Shown one piece after another: positions 20,624 through 27,127 of a stretch of 27,749 bases of DNA (position 1 is its first letter; each line of letters starts with the position of its first letter). The stretch is taken from NCBI GenBank assembly GCA_001303545.1, contig LJUA01000008.1, positions 1-27,749 of the forward strand, read 5' to 3'. Below the pieces are notes generated by a model that saw nothing but the letters and a program-made list of their open reading frames with translations, was not told where the DNA came from and did no database searches. This DNA is from Dehalococcoidia bacterium SM23_28_2 (GTDB lineage: Bacteria; Chloroflexota; Dehalococcoidia; SM23-28-2). The position numbers and the translations under genes are program-made.

Positions 20624-21929
20624 CCAACCACCTCCTGACCTTTCGCCTCATCTCAGAGCCATTCCCCGTCTGTGCTTCATCTGGGCCGTCGTCCTTAGCT
20701 GCCTGGCCGCAGCCGCCTGCCACGGCAACCAGCCATCCGCCCAGTCGTCCCCCACGGCCAGCGCTACCTCCTCTCCGGTAGCACCGGCCTCCCTGGTCAG
20801 CGGCGAGGAGGCCTACCGCCATGTGCTGGTCCTGGCCGAGGACATCGGCTCGCGCCCGGCCGGCAGCCCCGCCGAGCGACAGGCCGCCCAGTACATCTCT
20901 CACCAGCTCGCCACCTACGGCTACGAGACACAGGTAGAGGAGTTCAGCGTGGAATATTATGTCGAGGAGGCCGGCCTGGAAGTAGTGTCGCCCATTTCCC
21001 TCTCGCTGAGCCCGGGGGCCCTTCGCCTGAGCGCCGCTGGCGAGGTAACTGCGGAGCTGGCAGCGGCAGGCCTGGGGAGACCCGAGGACTTTCCGCCCGA
21101 GGGGTTGAAGGACCGTATCGCCCTTATCGAAAGAGGAGACCTGTCCTTCGCAGACAAGGTGGCCAACGCCAATGCCGCCGACGCAGCGGCGGTGGTCATC
21201 TACAACAACGCCGAAGGCCCCTTCCAAGGTGACCTCCAGGCAGAGAGCGCCATACCAGCGGTCTCCCTATCACAAGCCGAAGGCGGCCAGCTACAAACAC
21301 TCCTGGAAGAAGGCCCGCTGACAGTCCGCCTCTTCGTACAGTCGACTCAGGAGACCAGTACCTCCCAGAACATCATCGGCCGCCCGCCCGAGGACGATTG
21401 CCAGCTCATTGTCGGCGCCCACTACGACTCCGTAGCGGCGGGGCCCGGAGCCAACGACAACGCCTCGGGCAGCGCCACCCTCCTGGAGATAGCCCGTGTG
21501 CTGGACCTGAGCGATGGAGAGCAAGGAGTGTGCTTTGTGGCCTTTGGCAGCGAGGAGACAGGTCTGCTCGGCAGCCGCCATTTCGTGGCCACCCTCATCT
21601 CCCAAGATGAACCAAGCCCGCAGGCGATGATCAATCTGGACATGGTAGGAGTAGGCGACGAGTGGCACATCATGGGCTCGACCAGCCTGGCAGAAAAGAC
21701 CGCCCAGGTGGCGACAGCCCTGGGGTTGGATCCGTTGCTCACCGAGCCTCACTTCAGCAGCGACCACCTCAGCTTCACAGACGCAGGCATCCCAGCCATC
21801 CTCATTCACCGCTTCGAGGACCCTCGCTACCACACGGAATCCGATCGAGCCGAGTTCGTTGAGCCCCAGCTCTTGGAGGAAGCAGCCAAGCTGACCCTAC
21901 TAGCGCTGGCCGAACTGGCAGGCTCTTGA
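20550..21929 (+). CDS. M28-family zinc aminopeptidase with PA domain, probable lipoprotein
   Basis: A secreted or membrane-anchored metallopeptidase. After a hydrophobic segment (CFIWAVVLSCLAAAAC) with a possible lipobox Cys come a Ser/Thr/Pro linker, a PA domain (IALIERGDLSFADKVANA, AVVIYNNAEG) and an M28 catalytic domain. The zinc ligands are visible as the His in VGAHYDSV, the Asp in GANDNASGSA, the Glu pair in FGSEETGLLGS, the Asp in INLDMVGVG and the His in RYHTESDRAE. The family removes N-terminal amino acids from peptides. The start is a problem: the only ATG, GTG or TTG in frame ahead of the signal segment is ATG 20550. This overlaps the previous gene by 74 nt and gives an unusually long, roughly 40-residue N-region. 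A rare start codon (ATT/CTG) nearer the signal is possible. Confidence 0.88.
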   Translation: MSQAWASACARGGIAGAHGGKLIASQPPPDLSPHLRAIPRLCFIWAVVLSCLAAAACHGNQPSAQSSPTASATSSPVAPASLVSGEEAYRHVLVLAEDIGSRPAGSPAERQAAQYISHQLATYGYETQVEEFSVEYYVEEAGLEVVSPISLSLSPGALRLSAAGEVTAELAAAGLGRPEDFPPEGLKDRIALIERGDLSFADKVANANAADAAAVVIYNNAEGPFQGDLQAESAIPAVSLSQAEGGQLQTLLEEGPLTVRLFVQSTQETSTSQNIIGRPPEDDCQLIVGAHYDSVAAGPGANDNASGSATLLEIARVLDLSDGEQGVCFVAFGSEETGLLGSRHFVATLISQDEPSPQAMINLDMVGVGDEWHIMGSTSLAEKTAQVATALGLDPLLTEPHFSSDHLSFTDAGIPAILIHRFEDPRYHTESDRAEFVEPQLLEEAAKLTLLALAELAGS

Positions 21930-21959
21930 AGCATTCTCTAAACGATCTCTCAAGACTCC

Positions 21960-21988
21960 TTGCCGCCGACCAGCCGTTATTGTAATAT
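21960..21988 (+). promoter_or_regulatory. Possible promoter of the LysM lipoprotein gene
   Basis: TTGCCG (21960-21965), a 17-nt spacer and TAATAT (21983-21988) lie about 45 nt before the start codon. Each box matches four of six consensus bases. Confidence 0.4.
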
Positions 21989-22033
21989 GCCTCTGAAACG
22001 CTTGGTCGGGTCGTGCCAGCGAGGGAAAGAGTG

Positions 22034-22612
22034 ATGGTTTTCAAAAGGCTTTTTCTGTCGGCGCTCTGCCTAGCTGCCATCGTCGTCGTGCTAGCGTGTG
22101 GCGAAGAGGAGACAGGAGGCGATGGTAGCACCCAAGGCCTCACCGACCCTAGCACCGTTGCCACCTCCACGCCCTGGGCAACGCCTCCGTCTGTCGTCTA
22201 CGTCGAAGAGGGCTCAATCCCCATAGGACCAGAAAGCGGAACGTACACCGTTCAGGCCGGTGACACCCCCTACGACATTGCCCAGCGGTTCGGGGTGACC
22301 GTGGACGAGCTGATGGAGGCCAACGACATCAGCGATCCGACCAGCCTGTCTGTGGGACAAAGGCTGGTCATTCCCGGTCAGGAGCCCGGCCGGGTACCGG
22401 AGGGGACCCCCACCCCAGAGGTCGAGGCGCCCACTCCCGCTGCCACGACCACCGCCGAGGGGGTCTACATCGTTCAGGAAGGCGACTATCCGAGCTCTAT
22501 CGCCGAGCAGTTCGGCATCTCGGCTGAAGAGTTGATGGAGGCGAACGGTATTACCGACCCCACCAGCCTTATGGTGGGGCAGGAGCTCATAATACCCACT
22601 CCTTCGCCCTAG
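22034..22612 (+). CDS. Lipoprotein with two LysM domains
   Basis: A 192-residue exported protein. The signal peptide (MVFKRLFLSALCLAAIVVVLAC) ends in a lipobox VLAC, followed by acidic GEEE and a Thr/Ser/Pro-rich linker. Two LysM domains follow: TYTVQAGDTPYDIAQRFGV to GQRLVIPG, and VYIVQEGDYPSSIAEQFGI to GQELIIP. They are separated by a Pro/Thr/Glu linker. LysM binds N-acetylglucosamine-containing glycans, so this is probably anchored to the membrane and touches peptidoglycan. The protein ends directly after the second LysM, with no catalytic domain. The two repeats also resemble each other at DNA level (ELMEAN-I-DPTSL), suggesting duplication. ATG 22034 is chosen with a GAGGG site ahead; a GTG at 22031 is equally possible. 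Confidence 0.87.
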   Translation: MVFKRLFLSALCLAAIVVVLACGEEETGGDGSTQGLTDPSTVATSTPWATPPSVVYVEEGSIPIGPESGTYTVQAGDTPYDIAQRFGVTVDELMEANDISDPTSLSVGQRLVIPGQEPGRVPEGTPTPEVEAPTPAATTTAEGVYIVQEGDYPSSIAEQFGISAEELMEANGITDPTSLMVGQELIIPTPSP

Positions 22613-22649
22613 GGTTGACAAATAGCAGGTAGACACAATACATCGACAA

Positions 22650-22694
22650 TGCTACGCTGAGCCTCTTGCGCTATATACGGCGGCATGCTAGCAT
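22650..22694 (+). promoter_or_regulatory. Possible promoter and palindromic operator for the carboxyltransferase operon
   Basis: TTGCTA (22650-22655), a 17-nt spacer and TATATA (22673-22678) form a fair promoter. A perfect 10-bp palindrome, ATGCTAGCAT (22685-22694), begins seven bases after the -10 box, covering the expected start of transcription. A perfect TTGACA at 22615-22620 also exists but lacks a good -10 partner. Confidence 0.4.
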
Positions 22695-22740
22695 CAAGAC
22701 TCCCTTGAGGATTGCCCATTTCTCCTGAGAAGGGATGCTT

Positions 22741-24285
22741 ATGGACGACAAGCTCAATGAGCTAATCAAGCTAAAGGAAAAGGGCAGGCTGGGAGGCGGC
22801 AAGAAGCGTATCGAAGCCCAGTACGCTCGTGGCAAGCTCACAGCGCGGGATCGCCTAAACCTTCTTCTGGACGAAGACAGCTTCGAAGAGTTTGACGCCC
22901 TGGTTGTCCATCGCGGCACCGAATTCGGCATCGACAAGCAGCGCTTCTACGGCGACGCTGTAGTCACCGGCCACGGCACCATCGATGGCCGCGTGGTCAT
23001 GGTCTTCGCCCAGGACGTCACCGTCGTCGGCGGCTCGCTGTCAGAGGCAGTCGCCGAGAAGATCGTCAAGGTCATGAACCTGGCCCTGAAGGTGGGGGCA
23101 CCGATCATCGGCATCAACGATTCGGGGGGCGCTCGCATCCAGGAGGGAGTAGCCAGCCTCAAGGGATACGCCGATATCTTCCTGCGCAACGTCCTCGCTT
23201 CGGGGGTTGTGCCCCAGATCTCGATGATCATGGGACGCTGCGCCGGCGGCACCGTCTACTCCCCGGCCATAACCGACTTCGTCTTCATGGTGGAGGGCAC
23301 AGGCCAGATGTACATCACCGGCCCCGATGTTGTCCGCGCCGTCACCGGCGAAGAGGTGAGCCACGAGGACCTCGGCGGAGCCAAGACCCACGCCACCCAG
23401 AGCGGCATCTGCCACTTCTCCATCCCCGGCGAGGAAGCCTGCCTGAGCGAAGTGCGGCGGCTGCTCTCATTCCTCCCCTCCAATAATATGGAGGACCCGC
23501 CGCGCCTGGCGACCGAAGACGACCCCAGGCGGACGGCCGATGACATGCTAGCCATCGTCCCCAGCGATTCTGCCCAATCCTACGACATGCACGAGGTCAT
23601 CGACCGCATCATCGACGATGGCGACTTCATGGAGGTGCACTCCGCCTGGGCGCAGAGCATGATTGTCGGCTTCGCTCGCATGAACGGGTGGCCGGTGGGC
23701 ATCGTCGCCAACAACCCCCAGGTGCTAGCGGGGGTGCTGGATATCCAGTCTTCCCGCAAGGCGGCCCGCTTTGTCCGCTTCTGCGATGCCTTCAACATCC
23801 CCATCGTCACCCTGGCCGACGTCCCCGGCTACATGCCCGGCGTCGGGCAAGAGCACGGCGGCATCATCGCTCACGGCGCCAAGCTTATCTACGCCTATGC
23901 CGAGGCCACCGTTCCCAAGGTCACCGTCATTGTGCGCAAGGCCTACGGCGGCGCCTACACCGTTATGGGCAGCAAGCACCTGCGCGGCGATATCAACTAC
24001 GCCTGGCCTACCGCCGAGATCGCCGTCATGGGTCCCGATGGCGCAGTGAACATCATCTTCCACCAGGAGATCGAGCGCGCCAAGAACCCAGAGGAGAAGC
24101 GCCAGAAACTCACCGATGAGTATCGGTCCAAGTTCGCCAGCCCCTACATCGCCGCTTCTCGCGGTTTCATCGATGATGTCATCGACCCGCGGGAAACCCG
24201 CTATCAGATCATCCGTGCCCTGGATATGCTGCAGAGCAAGACAGACCACAATCCATCCAAGAAGCACGGCAACATACCCTTATGA
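22741..24285 (+). CDS. Acyl-CoA carboxyltransferase (propionyl-CoA carboxylase beta / methylmalonyl-CoA carboxyltransferase 12S type)
   Basis: A 514-residue biotin-dependent carboxyltransferase with two crotonase-like halves. It begins with the family pattern KLNELIKLKEKGRLGGGKKRIEAQ and GKLTARDRLNLLLD. The acyl-CoA-binding N-half has INDSGGARIQEGVASL and GRCAGGTVYSPA; the biotin-binding C-half has DVPGYMPGVGQEHGGIIAHGAKL, VRKAYGGAYTVMGSKHL and AWPTAEIAVMGPDGAVNI. It acts on propionyl-CoA/methylmalonyl-CoA or acetyl-CoA/malonyl-CoA; this length and motif set are typical of the propionyl/methylmalonyl group. ATG 22741 is preferred to ATG 22735 because the AGAAGGG site then has proper spacing. 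It shares a plus-strand run with one or two tiny ORFs and a 5S-biotinyl fusion, which points to a transcarboxylase or decarboxylase complex. Confidence 0.94.
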   Translation: MDDKLNELIKLKEKGRLGGGKKRIEAQYARGKLTARDRLNLLLDEDSFEEFDALVVHRGTEFGIDKQRFYGDAVVTGHGTIDGRVVMVFAQDVTVVGGSLSEAVAEKIVKVMNLALKVGAPIIGINDSGGARIQEGVASLKGYADIFLRNVLASGVVPQISMIMGRCAGGTVYSPAITDFVFMVEGTGQMYITGPDVVRAVTGEEVSHEDLGGAKTHATQSGICHFSIPGEEACLSEVRRLLSFLPSNNMEDPPRLATEDDPRRTADDMLAIVPSDSAQSYDMHEVIDRIIDDGDFMEVHSAWAQSMIVGFARMNGWPVGIVANNPQVLAGVLDIQSSRKAARFVRFCDAFNIPIVTLADVPGYMPGVGQEHGGIIAHGAKLIYAYAEATVPKVTVIVRKAYGGAYTVMGSKHLRGDINYAWPTAEIAVMGPDGAVNIIFHQEIERAKNPEEKRQKLTDEYRSKFASPYIAASRGFIDDVIDPRETRYQIIRALDMLQSKTDHNPSKKHGNIPL

Positions 24286-24398
24286 GTCACGGCCGCTTTC
24301 GCCAGCGCTTCGGAGTTAGCGGCCAAGGCAACAGCTTCCAGGGGATAGGCGGCAAGGGGTCGAAAGGTTCCATAATTGTTCACGGTTGCTTATGCTGA
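24282..24398 (+). CDS. Possible 38-aa ORF coupled to the carboxyltransferase gene
   Basis: An ATG at 24282 overlaps the TGA of the preceding carboxyltransferase (ATGA) and opens a 38-codon frame, with product starting MSHGRFRQRFGVSGQGNSF, rich in Gly, Ser and basic residues, ending in CLC. It resembles no family I know. The overlap would allow coupled translation, but an ATGA can occur by chance and the composition is not strongly coding. It could also be the decayed start of the next small gene. Confidence 0.25.
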   Translation: MSHGRFRQRFGVSGQGNSFQGIGGKGSKGSIIVHGCLC

Positions 24399-24461
24399 GC
24401 ACCAAACCGGATGCCGGATCATCCGAAAAGGGTGGCAGGCTTTCTTTCTAGCAGCAGTTGT

Positions 24462-24692
24462 GTGGTGACGGCCTTGGAGGACAAGAGCACGGTAATGGCA
24501 GCCGTCGTGGTCGCCGTTAACGCCTATCTGGAAGAGGAGACAAGGGCTCGCTTGACCACGGCGTCAGCGACCAGGCCTCATGCCCCAATTGGCATGTGGC
24601 GGATTTCCGGCCGTCGGGAACTAATGAGACCACGAGCTGCGTGGCGCCGAAGAATCGTCTGGAGCAGGGCAGGGAGGAAGGTGGGGATATGA
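24462..24692 (+). CDS. Small conserved-looking subunit gene between the two carboxyltransferases
   Basis: A product of about 76 residues: a helical segment MAAVVVAVNAYLEEETRA, a variable linker, then IGMWRISGRRELMRPRAAWRRR. From memory, small proteins with an acidic helix followed by a W-x-x-x-GR-x-E-x-M pattern often sit beside biotin-dependent decarboxylase and carboxylase genes, where they may act as small stabilising subunits. I cannot name this one with certainty. The stop TGA overlaps the ATG of the next gene as ATGA (24689-24692), supporting real, coupled translation. The start is uncertain: GTG 24462, TTG 24474 or ATG 24495 are possible, and an ATG at 24411 gives 93 residues. Third-position GC rises near 24474. 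No clear Shine-Dalgarno sequence helps. Confidence 0.55.
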   Translation: MVTALEDKSTVMAAVVVAVNAYLEEETRARLTTASATRPHAPIGMWRISGRRELMRPRAAWRRRIVWSRAGRKVGI

Positions 24693-26677
24693 TCCCGGCA
24701 AGCGAACTGACTCTCGATAAGATAAAAACGAGACCGAAGGCAAAAGAGCCGGTCAAGGTCTGTGATATCACCCTCCGCGATGGACACCAGTCCCTCCTGG
24801 CCACCCGCATGCGCACCGAGGACATGGAATACCTCGCCGATGAGCTGAACAAGTGCGGCTTCTATGCCATGGAGGTCTGGGGAGGAGCCACCTTCGATGT
24901 CCCCCATCGCTTCCTGGGCGAGGATCCCTGGGAGCGACCGCGACTCCTCAAGAAGCTCCTGCCCAATACTCAGCTCATGATGCTCCTACGGGGGCAGAAC
25001 CTCGTTGGCTATCGCAACTACCCTGACGACGTGGTCAGAGCCTTCGTCCATGAGGCGGCCGAGGCCGGAATCGACATCTTCAGGGTATTCGATGCTGTCA
25101 ACGATGAACGCAATCACGAGACGGCCTACAAGGCTATCAAAGAGACCGGCAAGCACATCCAGGGAGCGATCTGCTACTCCCTTACCCAGCCCCGACTGGG
25201 TGGACCCGTCTACAACATCGACTACTATGTCAACAAGGCCCTCATCCTTCAGGATATGGGCGCTGACTCCATCTGCATCAAGGATCAAGCTGGGCTCATA
25301 TCGCCCTACGATGCCTATGACCTAGTCAAGGCGCTCAAGGAGCGGCTGCGGGTGCCCGTTCAGCTTCACACTCACTACACCAGCGGACAGGCCTGCATGG
25401 CTCACCTGAAAGCCATCGAGGCCGGGGTCGATATCGTGGACACCGCCCTCGCCCCCTTCGGCCACCGCACCTCCCACCCGGCGATCGAACCCCTGGTGGT
25501 AACTCTCTACGGAACAGAGAGGGATACCGGGCTCGATGTCGATCAACTGATCCAGTGCGATCGAATGCTGGAGAAAATCGCCCCCAAGTACAGGGATTTC
25601 CTCGACACCTCCAGGATGGCGGTTATCGATCCCGAGGTCCTGTCCCACCAGATTCCCGGCGGCATGACCTCCAACTTCATCGCTCAGTTGAAGGCCGCCG
25701 ATGCCCTCGATAGGCTGCACGAGTGCCACCAGGAGACGATGAGAGTACGCGAAGACCTCGGTTCCCCGCCGCTGGTCACCCCTACCAGCCAGATCGTGGG
25801 CGTCCAGGCCGTTCAGAACGTCCTCGCCGGCCGCTACAAGCTGATCACCAAAGAGGTCAAGGACTACTGCTGGGGCCTCTACGGCAAGTCACCCCTCCCG
25901 ATCAAGCCCAGGGTGCAGAAGATGGCCCTCAAAGGCTACGAGCGGGGCGAGAAACCGATCACCGTTCGCGCCGCCGACGTGCTTGAGCCGGAGCTGGAGA
26001 AGGCCAAGGAGGAGACTAAGGACGTCGCCAAGAACACCAAGGATGTCCTCATCTACGCCCTCTATCCCACTACCGGCATGAGGTTCCTGAGGCTGAAGCA
26101 CGGTCTGGACGAGGAAATCCCCGACGACTGGAAGCCGCCCAATGCGCCGAGGACCCTGGAGGAGGCAAAAAAGGAAGAAGAGCTCATCGAGTTGGCCAAG
26201 GCAGGCAAACTGGTGGAGAAGCGGGAAGTGGTAGCGCCCCCCAAAGGCCCTGGTACTCGCACGTTTAACGTGTTCGTGGGCGACGAATACTACCAGGTAG
26301 AGGTTGACCCGGTCGGAGGCCCGGCGGCGATGTCCGTGGCCTCGCCTGCTGCCGGAACCGCTAGGCCCACCGCCGCATCATCAGCATCATCAGCGCCGGC
26401 TCCACCAGCGGAGAAGAAGAAAGCCCCACCGCCAGCCGAGGCAGTGGAAACCGCTCCCGGAGAGGCGGCGATCGTGGCGCCTATGCCGGGAATGATCATT
26501 CGCTATGAGGTGAACGTTGGGGACAAGGTCAAGGCTGGCGATTTAGTTGTCATCTTCGAAGCTATGAAGATGCAGAACAACATCCCCAGCCCCATAGATG
26601 GAACGGTCAAAGCGATAAACTTCAACGCCGGCGATTCCGTGCCCAAAGATGCAGTCATGGCCATAATCAGTCCATAG
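24689..26677 (+). CDS. Pyruvate/oxaloacetate carboxyltransferase domain fused to biotin carboxyl carrier domain (PycB/OadA or transcarboxylase 5S-1.3S type)
   Basis: A 662-residue fusion. The N-terminal carboxyltransferase barrel has the metal and substrate motifs CDITLRDGHQSLLATRM, ICIKDQAGL (the lysine expected to be carboxylated) and LHTHYTSGQA (metal-binding histidines), followed by a conserved PYC/OadA C-terminal part. After a charged helix comes an Ala/Pro/Ser-rich flexible linker (about residues 545-590). The biotinyl domain starts APMPGMIIRYEVNVGDKVKAG and carries EAMKMQ, with biotin expected on K627. It transfers CO2 between carboxybiotin and pyruvate/oxaloacetate. ATG 24689 has GAAGGTGGGG ahead. 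With the 12S-like gene upstream and no biotin carboxylase in the window, the set resembles methylmalonyl-CoA:pyruvate transcarboxylase with 5S and 1.3S fused; pyruvate carboxylase subunit B or oxaloacetate decarboxylase alpha remain possible. Confidence 0.92.
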   Translation: MIPASELTLDKIKTRPKAKEPVKVCDITLRDGHQSLLATRMRTEDMEYLADELNKCGFYAMEVWGGATFDVPHRFLGEDPWERPRLLKKLLPNTQLMMLLRGQNLVGYRNYPDDVVRAFVHEAAEAGIDIFRVFDAVNDERNHETAYKAIKETGKHIQGAICYSLTQPRLGGPVYNIDYYVNKALILQDMGADSICIKDQAGLISPYDAYDLVKALKERLRVPVQLHTHYTSGQACMAHLKAIEAGVDIVDTALAPFGHRTSHPAIEPLVVTLYGTERDTGLDVDQLIQCDRMLEKIAPKYRDFLDTSRMAVIDPEVLSHQIPGGMTSNFIAQLKAADALDRLHECHQETMRVREDLGSPPLVTPTSQIVGVQAVQNVLAGRYKLITKEVKDYCWGLYGKSPLPIKPRVQKMALKGYERGEKPITVRAADVLEPELEKAKEETKDVAKNTKDVLIYALYPTTGMRFLRLKHGLDEEIPDDWKPPNAPRTLEEAKKEEELIELAKAGKLVEKREVVAPPKGPGTRTFNVFVGDEYYQVEVDPVGGPAAMSVASPAAGTARPTAASSASSAPAPPAEKKKAPPPAEAVETAPGEAAIVAPMPGMIIRYEVNVGDKVKAGDLVVIFEAMKMQNNIPSPIDGTVKAINFNAGDSVPKDAVMAIISP

Positions 26678-26732
26678 GGCAGGACGCCGGTAGGACGCGG
26701 TTCTTCTGGAAGGCTGAATGAAGATAAGTGAC

Positions 26733-26745
26733 GGGCTCGCAGCCC
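26733..26745. other. Small hairpin between convergent genes
   Basis: GGGCT (26733-26737) and AGCCC (26741-26745) form a short stem with a 3-nt loop at the end of the RAM-domain gene, facing the biotinyl-fusion gene. It is too short to call a terminator with confidence. Confidence 0.2.
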
Positions 26746-26981
26746 TAGGCGGGAAAGGCGATCAGGGAGGTTGTGCTCTGAATCCCCGGTATCTTGCGGA
26801 TCTTCTCTGCCAGCACGGGAGGCATGTCGGTCAGGTTCTCGACCTGGACTTCGACCACGATATCGTAGGGGCCCATCACTTCGCGAGTTTCCACGACCCC
26901 CGGGATGCGGCGCAGAATGTCCATTACCCCTTTGGTCGTCCCCGGATCGGTCACCACCAGAACGTAGGCCTTCACTGCCAT
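26745..26981 (-). CDS. Stand-alone Lrp/AsnC ligand-binding (RAM) domain protein
   Basis: A 78-residue protein that is only the RAM/ACT-like domain of Lrp/AsnC regulators, without the DNA-binding helix-turn-helix. Visible family features are AYVLVVTDPGTTKGVMDILRRIPGVVET, the core GPYDIVVEVQVENL and the C-terminal IRKIPGIQSTTSLIAF. Such single-domain proteins form beta-sandwich oligomers that bind amino acids or small effectors, and may modulate full-length Lrp proteins or enzymes. The ATG at 26981 has a GGAG site 8 nt ahead and a perfect TATAAT upstream. It is divergent from the aconitase gene and convergent with the biotinyl-fusion gene. Confidence 0.9.
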   Translation of the reverse strand: MAVKAYVLVVTDPGTTKGVMDILRRIPGVVETREVMGPYDIVVEVQVENLTDMPPVLAEKIRKIPGIQSTTSLIAFPA

Positions 26982-27020
26982 GGATACAACTCCTGCCCGG
27001 GACAGTCCGAATTACGGCAC

Positions 27021-27026
27021 ATTATA
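27021..27026 (-). promoter_or_regulatory. -10 box for the RAM-domain gene
   Basis: A perfect TATAAT on the minus strand (27026-27021) lies 40 nt ahead of the start codon, predicting a short leader. No convincing -35 box is seen. Confidence 0.5.
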
Positions 27027-27127
27027 CTACAGTACCAGCAAGGGTCTTGCCGGCCCTGGGGGCAACGTCTACAGGCTGAGGATACCGATCTGTTGGCAGG
27101 CGGAGTGTGGGAAGGGGGCTATGAACC

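Noticed and set aside
22240..22610. DNA repeat in the LysM gene as a mobile or regulatory repeat
   Set aside because: The similarity follows the two LysM protein domains and is explained by domain duplication.
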